This document shows, one piece after another, positions 17,751 to 26,863 of a stretch of DNA of 64,000 nt. The stretch comes from Paenibacillus sp. R14(2021) (lineage in GTDB: Bacteria; Bacillota; Bacilli; Paenibacillales; Paenibacillaceae): assembly GCF_019431355.1 (NCBI RefSeq), contig NZ_CP080269.1, positions 496,001-560,000 of the forward strand, read 5' to 3'. Position numbers and translations under genes: made by a program. A model generated the notes under the pieces. The model had not been told where the DNA came from and searched no databases. It worked only from the letters and a program-made list of their open reading frames with translations. Within the stretch, counting starts at the first letter, position 1, and the number at the start of each line of letters is the position of its first letter.

Positions 17751-17786
17751 AGCCGCATGCAAATGCGGCTTTCGCCGCCTTCTTTT
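17751..17786 (+). promoter_or_regulatory. Overlapping hairpins in the helD leader (possible attenuator)
   Basis: AGCCGCAT (17751-17758) pairs perfectly with ATGCGGCT (17763-17770) around GCAA. The right arm also contains GCGGC (17765-17769), which can pair instead with GCCGC (17774-17778) around TTTC, followed by CTTCTTTT. The two structures exclude each other, as in attenuators. The second stem is only 5 bp, so function is unproven. A short GTG frame (17714-17800, 28 residues) crosses both hairpins but has no clear ribosome-binding site. Confidence 0.4.
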
Positions 17787-17860
17787 ACATATTACCGTGA
17801 GGCCGCGGCAGCCGTTATCATGCAATTACAAGCTTGCAGTCGCAGAGGGAGGTAACTGAC

Positions 17861-19954
17861 ATGACCGTTCAAAGTGCCTTTCAAGAAGAGGCTAATCGCA
17901 TCGACGAAGTACTGCTGCAAATCCGCAAGCAGCTGCGCGGAATCGGACCTCGGTACACCGGCAACGATTTCACGGAGCAGATGCTGGAAATCCAGCGCGA
18001 GCAGCGCGAGCAGCGGCTGAACGTCGCAGAGCGGGAGCCTTATTTTGGCCGCATTGATTTTCAGGAAACGGTGCATCCCGCTCCTAAGCCGCTCTATATC
18101 GGCAAGGCCGGCGTTGCGCATGAGAAATCCAATGAGGTGCTGGTCGTCGACTGGCGCGCGCCTGTTGCGAGCTTGTTCTACGCCTTCAGCGGCGGAGAAG
18201 CGCCTGTATCCTACGAGTCACCGGACGGCGATGTTGAAGGCACGGTGCACCTGAAGCGCAACTTGATGGTGCGCGAAGGGAAGCTCGAGCGCGTGGTCGA
18301 CAGCTACGTGCGCGGCCAGGAAGAGGAGAGCGTTACGGACGAATTCCTGCTTTACCGGCTGGGCGAGAGCAAGGACAACAAGCTGCGCGATATCGTTTCG
18401 ACGATCCAACAGGAGCAGGACCGCATTATCCGTACGGATAAAAATAAAGCCGTCTTTATACAAGGGGTCGCGGGCAGTGGTAAAACAACCGTTGCGCTGC
18501 ATCGGCTCGCTTATTTGCTGTACCGTTACGCAGGATCGATCCGGGCGGAACGCATGGTCATCTTCGCGCCGAACCGGATGTTCCTCGATTATATTTCCGG
18601 CGTGCTTCCGGAGCTTGGCGTTGGCGACATTCTTCAGACCACGTTTCCGGACTGGGCGCTGGAGCAGCTCCAGCAGACGGTACGTTTGGACGAAGCGTAC
18701 GACCCGATGAATTACTGGTTCGAGCAGCCGCGAACCCGCGAAGAAATTCAAGGCTCCTCGAGCCGCATCAAGGGAAGCCTGGCATTCAAGGCCTTGATTG
18801 ATGCCAAGCTCGCGCTGACGGAATCTTCGCTCATCCCGGTGGAATCGTTCGAGCCTATGCCTGGCTGGCGCGTCACACCTGAGATGATTACGGAATGGCT
18901 GTCGACCGACGAGAGCAGCGAGCCGTATATGAAGCGCCGCAACCGGCTGGTCAGCCGCCTGAAGCGCTGGCTGGAATCGGAATGGAAGACGCGCCGTCTG
19001 ACGGACAGCAAGCTGAAGACGAAGCTGAACACGAAGCTGAATGCCTACGTCAAGAAGATTCCTTCGCCGACCGCGCCGCAGCTGTACAGCTCGCTGCTCG
19101 GCGACGCCGCCGCTCAAGAGCTGCTCACTTCCAAAGGCTGCGCGGCAACGATCAAGCTGCTGAAGACGAAGCTCGTATGGCCGGAAGACTTGGCGCCGCT
19201 TGTCTATATTCAGGTCCGCCTGAACGGATTCGACGGGCTGCCGTACGATCATGTCGTAATCGATGAGGCGCAGGACTACTCGCCGTTCCAGCTGGAAGCC
19301 TTGAAGCAGTGTCAGCGTCAGCCGTCGATGACGGTGCTAGGCGACTTGCAGCAGGGGATTCACGGCTATGCCGGTATTCACAGCTGGACAGAGCTGACGT
19401 CGTTGTTCCTTGAAGCCGACACCGGCTATTTCGAGCTGGATCGCAGCTACCGGTCGACGATGGAGATTATCGACTTCGCCAACCGCGTGCTCGGTGCCAT
19501 GGGCGACGGTGTGAAGCCGGCTGTGCCGGTATTCCGGAGCGGCGAAGCGGTCGACGTCGTGCCGCTGGCGAATGACGCCGAACGGCTTGATACCATTGCA
19601 GATACGATTCAATCGTGGCAGCAGAACGCCGACTATCGTACGATTGCCGTGCTAGGGCGCAACACCGCCTCCTGTGAAGCCATTTCGAAGCGGCTTGCCG
19701 CCGCCGGCATTGAAGCCGCGCTCGTCCAAAGCAAGCAGGAAGCCTACGGCGGCGGACTTACCGTCGTGCCCGCTTATTTGGCCAAAGGGCTGGAGTTCGA
19801 TGCCGTGCTCGTCGCCGATGCCGACAGCGGCAGCTTCGGCAGCAATGACGCCAAGCTGCTCTACGTGGCTTGCACGCGGGCGCTTCATAAGCTGAAGCTT
19901 CTCTATTGCGGCGAGCTGACGACGCTTGTCGCGGAGCCTGCCGCCGTTTCCTAA
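17861..19954 (+). CDS. helD: HelD-type RNA polymerase-associated helicase (copy 1)
   Basis: A protein of about 697 residues in the UvrD/Rep-like superfamily 1 with the HelD layout. It opens with a charged coiled-coil arm that in HelD enters the RNA polymerase secondary channel. Next come PYFGRIDF and VVDWRAPVASLFY, typical of the family, then Walker A VAGSGKTTVALHR near 202, a long inserted arm, Walker B VIDEAQDYSPFQ near 466 and ELDRSYRSTMEI. HelD frees stalled polymerase from nucleic acid, and some homologues protect against rifamycins. ATG 17861 has GGGAGGT just upstream. A second, longer copy lies at 31654. Confidence 0.92.
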   Translation: MTVQSAFQEEANRIDEVLLQIRKQLRGIGPRYTGNDFTEQMLEIQREQREQRLNVAEREPYFGRIDFQETVHPAPKPLYIGKAGVAHEKSNEVLVVDWRAPVASLFYAFSGGEAPVSYESPDGDVEGTVHLKRNLMVREGKLERVVDSYVRGQEEESVTDEFLLYRLGESKDNKLRDIVSTIQQEQDRIIRTDKNKAVFIQGVAGSGKTTVALHRLAYLLYRYAGSIRAERMVIFAPNRMFLDYISGVLPELGVGDILQTTFPDWALEQLQQTVRLDEAYDPMNYWFEQPRTREEIQGSSSRIKGSLAFKALIDAKLALTESSLIPVESFEPMPGWRVTPEMITEWLSTDESSEPYMKRRNRLVSRLKRWLESEWKTRRLTDSKLKTKLNTKLNAYVKKIPSPTAPQLYSSLLGDAAAQELLTSKGCAATIKLLKTKLVWPEDLAPLVYIQVRLNGFDGLPYDHVVIDEAQDYSPFQLEALKQCQRQPSMTVLGDLQQGIHGYAGIHSWTELTSLFLEADTGYFELDRSYRSTMEIIDFANRVLGAMGDGVKPAVPVFRSGEAVDVVPLANDAERLDTIADTIQSWQQNADYRTIAVLGRNTASCEAISKRLAAAGIEAALVQSKQEAYGGGLTVVPAYLAKGLEFDAVLVADADSGSFGSNDAKLLYVACTRALHKLKLLYCGELTTLVAEPAAVS

Positions 19955-20052
19955 ATGCGGGACAGAAGCGGACCGGATATGCTATGCTAATGGCTTGTAG
20001 ACCAAGGCTTAGCCTGGTATAACCGTTTGATAGCAGAGGGGAATTGCGACAG

Positions 20053-21150
20053 ATGGATTTTATCGTGGAATACTTATCTTTTTTTGTCATACAGGGGGAA
20101 GGCGGCGACAGCGCCGCGGCGAAGACGTTTACCCATTACCAAACCTTGGATCGCTATGATTATGCGGACAGCGAGCTGAAATCGTTCCTGGACGGCGAAT
20201 TTACGCGGATCGTGAAGCGAAAAGCTGAGCGCCACCCGAGCACGGATGCAGCGCCGACGAAGATCGGCCGCTTTATCGTGGAGCCGGGCTACGAGCTCGA
20301 CAGCAATCCGAACTACAATACGTTCCAACGGCTGCGCACGGCGGAATCGGCAGCGGAGTTTCACGGCTTCGCCGACGAGCTTGTCCGACTGTACATGGAG
20401 GCGGCATCCGTTCGCGGCGGCGCCTTCATCGTTGTGCACGCTACGCCTAACCGGCATACGGATCAGCCGATTCTGTTCGTGCTGAAATGCGATTTCGAAC
20501 CGAAAATCGCGCGGATCACCGATGCGGACAACTTGATCTCCCATGTGGAAATGGCCATAAGCGCACGCAACATGAAGTCCATTCAATATCCGCATATGCC
20601 GGAAGAAGGCATGCTGGAGTACTGGGAGCTGAAGATCCACCAAGCCTCGCATGCCCGGTATTTCGAGGATTTCCTGCGTTTTATCAGCTACGAGAAGGCC
20701 ATGCCGGAGCTCATGAACGAGCAGGTGCTGACGATGGTGCATGACTACATGGAGGACAAGTGGCAGGGCCACGAAGGCGAGGAGCGCCAGCAGGAGGCGC
20801 AGCAGTTCGAGGTATGGGCGGCCAGCGAGAAGCGCGAGCTGCAGGAGTCGTGGCCGCAGGAGCGGGTCATCGCCGCGGCGGAAGTGCTCGTGGAGCAGCA
20901 GCCGAATCTCAGCGTGGCGTTCAAGCTAGGGGATATTTCGGTGAAGGGGCCGCTGTCAGAGTTCGGGCAGACCATTCATTTTGCCACCTACAATGGCCGT
21001 TATATCGCCCTCGTCGAAGGTGACTTCTTCCAATTCGATCGCAGCATGTCGCCGGTCGAGCTGCTGCAGCCGCCGGATTTGCTTGAAGTGCTGGAAGTCG
21101 TGGGACGTAAGAAAGAGAAGGAAACGCCTAAAGACGATCTGCCGTATTAA
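20053..21150 (+). CDS. Protein resembling the DUF3900 family
   Basis: A soluble protein of about 365 residues that opens with MDFIVEYLSFFVIQGEG, as I recall for the DUF3900 family of Bacillales. Further text includes FLDGEFTRIVKRKAERHP, EPGYELDSNPNYNTFQRL and a Gln/Glu-rich central segment (EGEERQQEAQQFEVW). No catalytic motif is visible and the function is unknown. ATG 20053 is chosen over TTG 20044 because the GAGGGG site would be too close to the latter. Its stop overlaps the start of the next gene (TAATG). Confidence 0.6.
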   Translation: MDFIVEYLSFFVIQGEGGDSAAAKTFTHYQTLDRYDYADSELKSFLDGEFTRIVKRKAERHPSTDAAPTKIGRFIVEPGYELDSNPNYNTFQRLRTAESAAEFHGFADELVRLYMEAASVRGGAFIVVHATPNRHTDQPILFVLKCDFEPKIARITDADNLISHVEMAISARNMKSIQYPHMPEEGMLEYWELKIHQASHARYFEDFLRFISYEKAMPELMNEQVLTMVHDYMEDKWQGHEGEERQQEAQQFEVWAASEKRELQESWPQERVIAAAEVLVEQQPNLSVAFKLGDISVKGPLSEFGQTIHFATYNGRYIALVEGDFFQFDRSMSPVELLQPPDLLEVLEVVGRKKEKETPKDDLPY

Positions 21151-21602
21151 TGCGGCGGACGGGAGCCATGAGAGGAGTCTTGCGCTTGCTCAACACGCGG
21201 TTCGGATACGGGCTGTCAGTGCTGGCTGCGATTGTTCTGGGGCTCGGCTCCAGGCATTATGCCCATGACTTGCCGGATTGGCTGGCGGACCATGCGGGCG
21301 ATGCGCTCTGGGCGTGCATGGTTTACTTCGGCTGCCGCTTGCTCTGTCCCGGCCGAAGTCTGCGATTCGCAGCCTGCACGAGTCTTCTGTTCTGTTGCGC
21401 GATCGAGTGCAGCCAGCTTTATCAGGCCGATTGGATCAACGCGTTCAGGCATACAAAGCTTGGCGGGCTCGTGCTCGGACAAGGCTTCCTTGCCGTAGAC
21501 TTCCTGCGTTATACAGTCGGAGTCATCGCTGCTCTAAGCATGGATGGGTTGTCGCAGGCAGGAAGAAGACGAACAGCAGACAGCATCACGACTTTCAAAT
21601 AG
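21150..21602 (+). CDS. DUF2809 family membrane protein
   Basis: A protein of about 150 residues with four hydrophobic helices and DUF2809 features: an N-terminal arginine-rich tip, GLGSRHYAHDLPDWL, GDALWACMVYFGCRLL, IECSQLYQADWINAFR and LGGLVLGQGFLAVDFL with YTVGV. The family is of unknown function and often found singly. Its ATG overlaps the stop of the previous gene; ATG 21168 is an alternative start. Confidence 0.8.
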   Translation: MRRTGAMRGVLRLLNTRFGYGLSVLAAIVLGLGSRHYAHDLPDWLADHAGDALWACMVYFGCRLLCPGRSLRFAACTSLLFCCAIECSQLYQADWINAFRHTKLGGLVLGQGFLAVDFLRYTVGVIAALSMDGLSQAGRRRTADSITTFK

Positions 21603-21715
21603 CGAGTTTGGGCGATTGGCAGGCATAGAAGCTTCCAGTCGCCTTTTTTACATACAGATCTCCATGCTTCGGTCGAACCGAAGTCAATTCTATTCAGAAA
21701 GAAAGCAGGTGTACC

Positions 21716-22663
21716 ATGAGAGAATGGTTGGATGATGAAGCGCTTCTTCGTAGTCGGATTCCGTCGCTGCACGCCTGTACGAAGCTCGAACGTATCTATA
21801 AAGGGTACTCGGGCGACACCAAATTGATCGGCTTTGCCAGCGATGACCGGCCGCTCTACCTGCTTAGAACCTATAGCTTAGATGAGAAAACGAGAAAGGA
21901 ATCGGAATTCGCAGCCCTTCAGCTGATGGAGCGTCATGGCGTGCCCTGCTCGCGGCCGATTGAAATCGGCGATCTGCCGGATCTCGGCATCGGATACATG
22001 CTCTTGTCCTACATCGAGGGAGCTGAAGCGACGGATGCGCTGCCGCTTCTGACGGGTCGCGAGCAGTATGCGGTCGGCGTTCAAGCTGGCATCGAGCTGC
22101 GCGGCATCCATCAGGTGCGTCCGGCCGATCCGATTCGGCCTTGGCATGAACGTATGGCGGTCAAGCATGCCGCTTACCGGGAGGCCTATGCCAGCTGCGG
22201 CACGATTCTCCGGGATGAGGCGAAGCTCTTGTCCTTTATTGACGGGCATCTTCATCTCATGCAGGACAGGCCGAACCGGTTTCAGCATGATGATTACCAC
22301 GTCGGCAACCTGGTGATTGCAGGCGGCCGTCTGTCCGGGGTCATTGATTTTAATCGCTTCGATTGGGGAGATCCCCTGCATGATTTCCTGAAGGCCGGTA
22401 TGTTCAGCGCAAAAGTCAGCGTGCCTTTTGCTGTTGGCCAAATTCGAGGGTATTGGAACGGCAGCGAGCCAGACGAGCGCTTCTGGCAGCTGTACGCGCT
22501 CTACTTGGCGATGACGCTTATCTCATCCGTCGTGTGGATTCTTAACGTGAAGCCGGAGGAGCTTGACCTCATGCTGCTTAAGATTAACGCGGTCTTGGAC
22601 GATCACGACAGCTTCGAACGTATCGTTCCTGCTTGGTACAGCTCCTATGCGGAAGCCGATTGA
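21716..22663 (+). CDS. Aminoglycoside phosphotransferase (APH) family kinase
   Basis: A 315-residue protein kinase-like fold enzyme. The catalytic loop is FQHDDYHVGNL (His191, Asp192, Asp193 region), corresponding to Brenner's HxDxxxxN, and the metal-binding DFG equivalent is VIDFNRFDWGDP. The N-terminal part resembles nucleotide-binding lobes with KGYSGDTKL. It could phosphorylate an aminoglycoside, macrolide, homoserine-like metabolite or other small molecule; the sequence does not say which. The metG promoter's -35 box overlaps its last codons. Confidence 0.82.
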   Translation: MREWLDDEALLRSRIPSLHACTKLERIYKGYSGDTKLIGFASDDRPLYLLRTYSLDEKTRKESEFAALQLMERHGVPCSRPIEIGDLPDLGIGYMLLSYIEGAEATDALPLLTGREQYAVGVQAGIELRGIHQVRPADPIRPWHERMAVKHAAYREAYASCGTILRDEAKLLSFIDGHLHLMQDRPNRFQHDDYHVGNLVIAGGRLSGVIDFNRFDWGDPLHDFLKAGMFSAKVSVPFAVGQIRGYWNGSEPDERFWQLYALYLAMTLISSVVWILNVKPEELDLMLLKINAVLDDHDSFERIVPAWYSSYAEAD

Positions 22664-22688
22664 CATTGGATGCGGCGATTGTTATTAT
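22660..22688 (+). promoter_or_regulatory. Promoter of the metG T-box leader
   Basis: A consensus TTGACA (22660-22665), a 17-nt spacer and TATTAT (22683-22688). The -35 box overlaps the stop codon of the upstream kinase gene. Transcription would begin near 22695, at the front of the T-box leader. Confidence 0.8.
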
Positions 22689-22694
22689 TTGCAA

Positions 22695-22991
22695 TAACTT
22701 CAATATCTTGAATGGCTAAGAAGAGAAGAGTACCTTGGCGACGTCTTTCGCAGAGAGCCCCGGCAGCTGGGAAGGGGTAAAGCACCGACTTGGGAATATG
22801 GTCTCTGAGCTGCGCATCGAAGCCCACGTGGTTGTAGACTGCGCCGGAACCCGCATCCGTTAACGTGCTAGGGTATACACGCGAGCCGCGTCGTACCTGA
22901 AGAGGCAAATGCCGAGAGGCATTGGTAAAATTGGGTGGTACCGCGTGAGTTTCAACTCTCGTCCCTTTGGGATGGGAGTTTTTTGCGTTCT
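22695..22991 (+). promoter_or_regulatory. T-box leader of metG
   Basis: A tRNA-sensing leader. The T-box sequence TTGGGTGGTACCGCG lies near 22931-22945, in the form that pairs with the tRNA acceptor end, and it is followed by a terminator hairpin. Upstream is the stem I region, with AGAGAGCCC and GAAGGGGT elements; ATG at 22798-22800 is a reasonable methionine specifier codon, matching the gene downstream. Uncharged tRNA-Met should favour read-through. I did not fold the leader, so the specifier position is inferred. Confidence 0.93.
22954..22984 (+). terminator. T-box terminator hairpin
   Basis: AACTCTCGTCCC pairs along 12 positions (two wobbles) with GGGATGGGAGTT around TTT and is followed by a run of T. 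It is the regulated terminator of the metG leader. Confidence 0.9.
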
Positions 22992-23011
22992 AAGACAAGG
23001 AGGGAAGCGGA

Positions 23012-24655
23012 ATGGCGAATATTTTTATCGGTGGGGCATGGCCTTATGCGAACGGTTCCCTGCACCTGGGCCGGCTGGCGAGCTTGCTGCCGGGCGACGT
23101 GCTGGCGCGTTATTACCGTGCAAGAGGCGACAAGGTGCTGTACGTCTCCGGGAGCGACTGTCATGGGACGCCCGTCGCCGTGCAAGCCGCGCAGGAGGGA
23201 GTTTCACCCAAGGCTGTCGCGAGCCGCTATCACGAGGAGTTCGTGGATTGCTTTGAGAAGCTCGGCTTCTCGTACGATCTCTATACCCGCACAGACCAGG
23301 AATTCCATCATCGTGTCGTTCAAGATCTATTCCTCCAGCTGCTGGAGAACGGCTGGTTGTACAAGAAAACGGTTCAGCAAAGCTTCTGCGAGACGGATCA
23401 GCGTTTCCTGCCCGACCGATATGTGGAAGGCACGTGTCCGGTATGCGGAAATCGCGCCCGCGGGGACCAATGCGACTATTGCTCGACGCTGCTCGATCCA
23501 TCGGACCTCACGGATAAGACATGCAAGCTTTGCGGCAACCCGCCTGTCGACCGCCCTGCGGAACATTATTATTTGGCGCTCAGCCGCTTTCAGGCAGCAC
23601 TCGCGGATTACGCGAAGGATCATCCGGAATGGAGAGAGAACGCCATCCAGATTACGAAGCGTTACTTGGAAGAAGGCCTCCAGGATCGTGCCGTAACCCG
23701 GGATTTATCGTGGGGCGTGAGTGTTCCCGTACCGGGATTCGAAGACAAGAAAATCTATGTGTGGATCGAAGCCGTCAGCGGCTACTTGTCGGCCAGCCAG
23801 CAGTGGGCGGAGGAGAACAGCGGCAGCTGGACGGATTTTTGGGTGGACGGGAACGAACCGATCACCGCCTATTACGTGCACGGCAAAGACAATGTGCCTT
23901 TCCATACGCTCATTTGGCCGGCGATCCTAATGGGCGCAGGCGGCCTGCACCTGCCCGACCGAATCGTTTCCTGCGAGTACATGACTCTAGAGGGAAAGAA
24001 ATTTTCGACGAGCCGTAATTGGGCAGTTTGGGTGCCGGATATTCTGAGCCGGTATGGGCCGGATTCGATTCGTTATTTTCTGATCGCGAATGGTCCTGAG
24101 AAGAGGGATACCGACTTTTCCTGGCGGGAATTTATTCACAGTCATAACGGCGAGCTGCTTGGCGCCTTCGGCAATTTCGTCAACCGGACGCTGGCCTTTA
24201 TCGTAAAGTCCTTCGAGGGGCGGGTACCGGAAGGAACGCTTGACGAAGAATGGGGAGCGGCGATTGCGCGTCTATACTCGGATTCAGGCGCACTCATCGA
24301 GCATGGCCATTTTAAAGAAGCGATCGAGCTGATCTTCGCAAGCGTCCGCCAGGCCAACAAATATTTTGATGAGCAGAAGCCGTGGCTGCAAATCAAGGAA
24401 AATCGCGCGGCGTGTGGAAATACATTGTATGTCTGCGTTCAAATTATCGCCAACCTGGCGAACCTGCTTCAGCCGTTCGTTCCGTTCTCGTGCGATCGGA
24501 TCAGGCGGTTTCTCGCGTTTCAGCCTCCGGTATGGGAGCCTGTTGCCGCCTCGGCTGGCCAGCAGATTAACGATTTGACGCTGCTGTTCGAACGCATCGA
24601 CGTCAGCCGGATCGAAGAGGAGACGCAGCGGATGGAACAGCACCGGACATCTTAG
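23012..24655 (+). CDS. metG: Methionyl-tRNA synthetase
   Basis: A 547-residue class I synthetase. The HIGH element reads GSLHLGR (residues 15-21), and the KMSKS element appears as KKFSTSRN near 330. The inserted zinc domain has two knuckles, with [16 protein letters not shown] and CKLC. AWPYANG at the N-terminus and [12 protein letters not shown] are typical MetRS text. It lacks the C-terminal tRNA-binding domain seen in longer MetRS such as that of B. subtilis, so it could be a second, shorter copy. Control by a Met-type T-box supports the assignment. The start is behind AAGGAGGG. Confidence 0.95.
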   Translation: MANIFIGGAWPYANGSLHLGRLASLLPGDVLARYYRARGDKVLYVSGSDCHGTPVAVQAAQEGVSPKAVASRYHEEFVDCFEKLGFSYDLYTRTDQEFHHRVVQDLFLQLLENGWLYKKTVQQSFCETDQRFLPDRYVEGTCPVCGNRARGDQCDYCSTLLDPSDLTDKTCKLCGNPPVDRPAEHYYLALSRFQAALADYAKDHPEWRENAIQITKRYLEEGLQDRAVTRDLSWGVSVPVPGFEDKKIYVWIEAVSGYLSASQQWAEENSGSWTDFWVDGNEPITAYYVHGKDNVPFHTLIWPAILMGAGGLHLPDRIVSCEYMTLEGKKFSTSRNWAVWVPDILSRYGPDSIRYFLIANGPEKRDTDFSWREFIHSHNGELLGAFGNFVNRTLAFIVKSFEGRVPEGTLDEEWGAAIARLYSDSGALIEHGHFKEAIELIFASVRQANKYFDEQKPWLQIKENRAACGNTLYVCVQIIANLANLLQPFVPFSCDRIRRFLAFQPPVWEPVAASAGQQINDLTLLFERIDVSRIEEETQRMEQHRTS

Positions 24656-25205
24656 TTCCCTTCTAAGGCTTGCAGCAGGGTATGGTTAAACGCAGCCTGA
24701 TCCTCCTTGTAGTTGTCGGTGTAGCGGTTGAGCATGCGAACGCCGACGGCGTTATGCGTTGGTAGTACGACGCAGTGGCAGCCGGCGGCTCCGGACGCAT
24801 AATACCAATTGTCCTGATGATACAGCCGAAGAGGCGTTTCCCGGCTTCCTCGGATGTCAGAAGCTCATCATACAGGTCGAATAGTTCTGGCGGAAGCAGA
24901 CGATTGCCGTTAATGATGCCTTTGCCTAGATGCAGCATTCCCCAGCGTGCAAGGTCAAGCGAGCTCGTGTAGAGATTGCGCTCATGCCCTTCGTTCGATT
25001 CGATTCGGACGGAGGCATAACTGCCGTCTGCCTGAAAGACGCAAACGAGACTCGCCTTCGGAACAGAGACCCATTCCGTTGCGCTGCATTGGAGCGGATC
25101 AAGGACCTTCGCGGTCAGCAGGTCAGCGATAGTGGAGCCTGTTAGCGCTTGAATGAGCTTGCCGGTCAACCCTCCTTCGTAGCATTTTCTGGGAAAAAGG
25201 CTCAA
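24652..25205 (-). pseudogene. Decayed serine beta-lactamase/DD-peptidase-like gene
   Basis: On the minus strand the frame from about 25190 reads CYEGGLTGKLIQALTGSTIADLL and continues with ARWGMLHLGKGIINGNRLL, the C-terminal half of a class C beta-lactamase-like hydrolase. Near 24830 the homology moves to another frame (LYHQDNWYYASGAAG, then LNRYTDNYKEDQAAF), which ends at TAA 24654-24652. The N-terminal half with the SxxK nucleophile is missing upstream, and no intact start is present. So this is both truncated and frameshifted. Its stop overlaps the end of metG on the other strand. Confidence 0.75.
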
Positions 25206-25343
25206 ATTGCAAAATCATCCTTCGTCGTTTGCATAGGTACAGGAGCTGGCTGTCCGAGAAAGCTTTCATCATATTTTCATAGAAAGCGAACTCTGCCAGG
25301 CTCCTTCAGGCTTCTTTATTCGTAGTTTAGGAGGAATGCAATC

Positions 25344-26087
25344 ATGCCGATGAGAACGAAAGCCGCCATCGTAACCGGTACTTCACGCGGGATTGGCGAA
25401 GCGCTTGGAGCTGCACTGCTTGAGCAGGGCTATCGCGTTTACGGCGTATCGCGGTCGGAATCGCAGCGACTGCATGACGAGGCGCACTATACGGCAATGT
25501 CGTGCGACCTATCGGATGCGGAGCAGGTCGGATTGCTCGCGGAGCGGTTATTTCGCGAGTATCCTCTTGCGTCGGCCGAAGAACTGCTGCTCATCAATAA
25601 TGCAGCTATGCAGGAGCCGCTCAGGCCGCTTGAGGCCGTTTCTGTAACGGAAATGACAGATCATATTCAGACAAGCCTGCTTGCGCCGATGGCGTTATGC
25701 AGCGCGTTTATTCGCAATACAGCCAGCTTACCTATGTTGAAACGAATTGTGAACGTCACCTCGGGGCTTGCGCTCTATTCCGCGCCGTCGATGAGTTTGT
25801 ATTGCAGCAGCAAGGCGGCACTGAACATGCTGACGCGATGCATCGCCGACGAACAGCGGGATCGGCCTTATCCGGTATTTGCTTACGCCGTGGATCCGGG
25901 CATGACCGAGACGCAGATGCAGGTAACGGCGCGAAGCCAGCCGAAGGGCGATTTCCCTTATGTCGATTTCTTTCGGGAGAGCCACGAGCAGGGGGAACTG
26001 CGGACCTCGGATGAGGTTGCCGCCGAGATTCTCCGGCTTCTGGCGATGGAACGGCCGAATGGTTCGCTTCTGCGTGTGAGCGATTGA
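25344..26087 (+). CDS. Short-chain dehydrogenase/reductase (benzil reductase YueD-like)
   Basis: A 247-residue SDR enzyme. The cofactor motif is TGTSRGIGEALG (TGxxxGxG) near residue 12, then LLINNAAMQEPL (NNAG-like), VNVTSGLAL with the catalytic serine, and YCSSKAALN with the YxxxK pair. The overall text resembles the (S)-benzoin-forming benzil reductase/sepiapterin reductase branch (YueD in B. subtilis). It probably reduces a carbonyl with NADPH, but the true substrate is unknown. AGGAGG lies upstream of ATG 25344. Confidence 0.85.
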   Translation: MPMRTKAAIVTGTSRGIGEALGAALLEQGYRVYGVSRSESQRLHDEAHYTAMSCDLSDAEQVGLLAERLFREYPLASAEELLLINNAAMQEPLRPLEAVSVTEMTDHIQTSLLAPMALCSAFIRNTASLPMLKRIVNVTSGLALYSAPSMSLYCSSKAALNMLTRCIADEQRDRPYPVFAYAVDPGMTETQMQVTARSQPKGDFPYVDFFRESHEQGELRTSDEVAAEILRLLAMERPNGSLLRVSD

Positions 26088-26101
26088 ACCCGGCGTACCG
26101 T

Positions 26102-26136
26102 CCGTTCATATTCCGTTCATAGATCGGTTCTATAGT
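26102..26136 (+). promoter_or_regulatory. Direct-repeat operator and promoter of the two-component system
   Basis: CCGTTCATA occurs at 26102-26110 and again at 26113-26121, 11 bp apart, with a weaker third copy CGGTTCTATA at 26125. TATAGT at 26131-26136 is a good -10, while the -35 position lacks a consensus. Tandem repeats with an 11-bp period upstream of a weak -35 are typical binding sites of OmpR-family regulators, so autoregulation by the gene just downstream is likely. Confidence 0.6.
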
Positions 26137-26192
26137 AAGACAGCAGAGCCTGCGGGAGCAGGTCTAGTTTATTGCATCAGGAGTTGATAGCT

Positions 26193-26861
26193 GTGGCGAC
26201 CTTGCTGGTTGTTGATGATGATCCCCATATCCGTGAGCTGATTCGGATTTTCCTTGCCCGTGAGGGGTTTGATATTGTAGAAGCCGGAGACGGCGAAGAA
26301 GCGCTCGCCGTGCTTGAGCATACGCAGGTGCTGCTTGTCATTCTCGACGTGATGATGCCGAATATGGATGGCTGGGAGCTTTGCCGCGAGCTTCGCAGAG
26401 CTGCGGAGCTGCCCGTGCTCATGCTGACGGCGAAGGGCGAAACAAGCCAGAAGGTCAAAGGCTTCGAGCTCGGCGCAGACGATTACCTCGTCAAGCCGTT
26501 CGAGCCGCTGGAGCTTGTGGCCCGCGTAAGAGCGCTGCTGAAACGGTATCGCATCGCGACGTCGCAAGCGGTGCAGGTTGGCGGGGTGCAGCTTAACCGC
26601 GAAACGTATGTCGTCACGATGGGGGACTCGTCCATGACGCTGCCGATGAAGGAATTCGAGCTCATCTTCAAGCTGGCCAGCTACCCCGGCAAAACCTTCT
26701 CGCGTGAACAGCTGATCGAACAGCTCTGGGGTTTCGACTATGAAGGCGACGAGCGGACGGTCGACGTTCACATAAAGCGTCTAAGGGAGAAGTTTCCCGA
26801 GGAGCGGAGCGGATTTCGCATTCAGACCATTCGAGGTCTCGGCTATCGATTGGAGGTCTGA
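26193..26861 (+). CDS. OmpR-family two-component response regulator
   Basis: A regulator of about 222 residues. The receiver domain has the acidic pocket VVDDDPH (Asp8-Asp10), phospho-acceptor Asp52 in VILDVMMP, and the conserved lysine in LVKPFEP. The C-terminal winged-helix output domain carries LPMKEFELIFKLA and DERTVDVHIKRLREKF. GTG 26193 has CAGGAG eight bases upstream. The sensor kinase follows two bases later, so the two are co-transcribed. The target is not shown by the sequence, apart from the repeat operator in front of its own gene. Confidence 0.93.
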   Translation: MATLLVVDDDPHIRELIRIFLAREGFDIVEAGDGEEALAVLEHTQVLLVILDVMMPNMDGWELCRELRRAAELPVLMLTAKGETSQKVKGFELGADDYLVKPFEPLELVARVRALLKRYRIATSQAVQVGGVQLNRETYVVTMGDSSMTLPMKEFELIFKLASYPGKTFSREQLIEQLWGFDYEGDERTVDVHIKRLREKFPEERSGFRIQTIRGLGYRLEV

Positions 26862-26863
26862 TC

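Noticed and set aside
17644..17860. Rifamycin-associated element (RAE) upstream of helD
   Set aside because: The known actinobacterial inverted repeat (GGGGCTTGCGGCAAGCCCC) is not present. Only a different hairpin is seen.
18218..19252. A 344-codon minus-strand frame inside helD copy 1
   Set aside because: It is antisense to conserved helicase motifs and its composition (Arg, Gln, His) is that of a codon-shadow frame.
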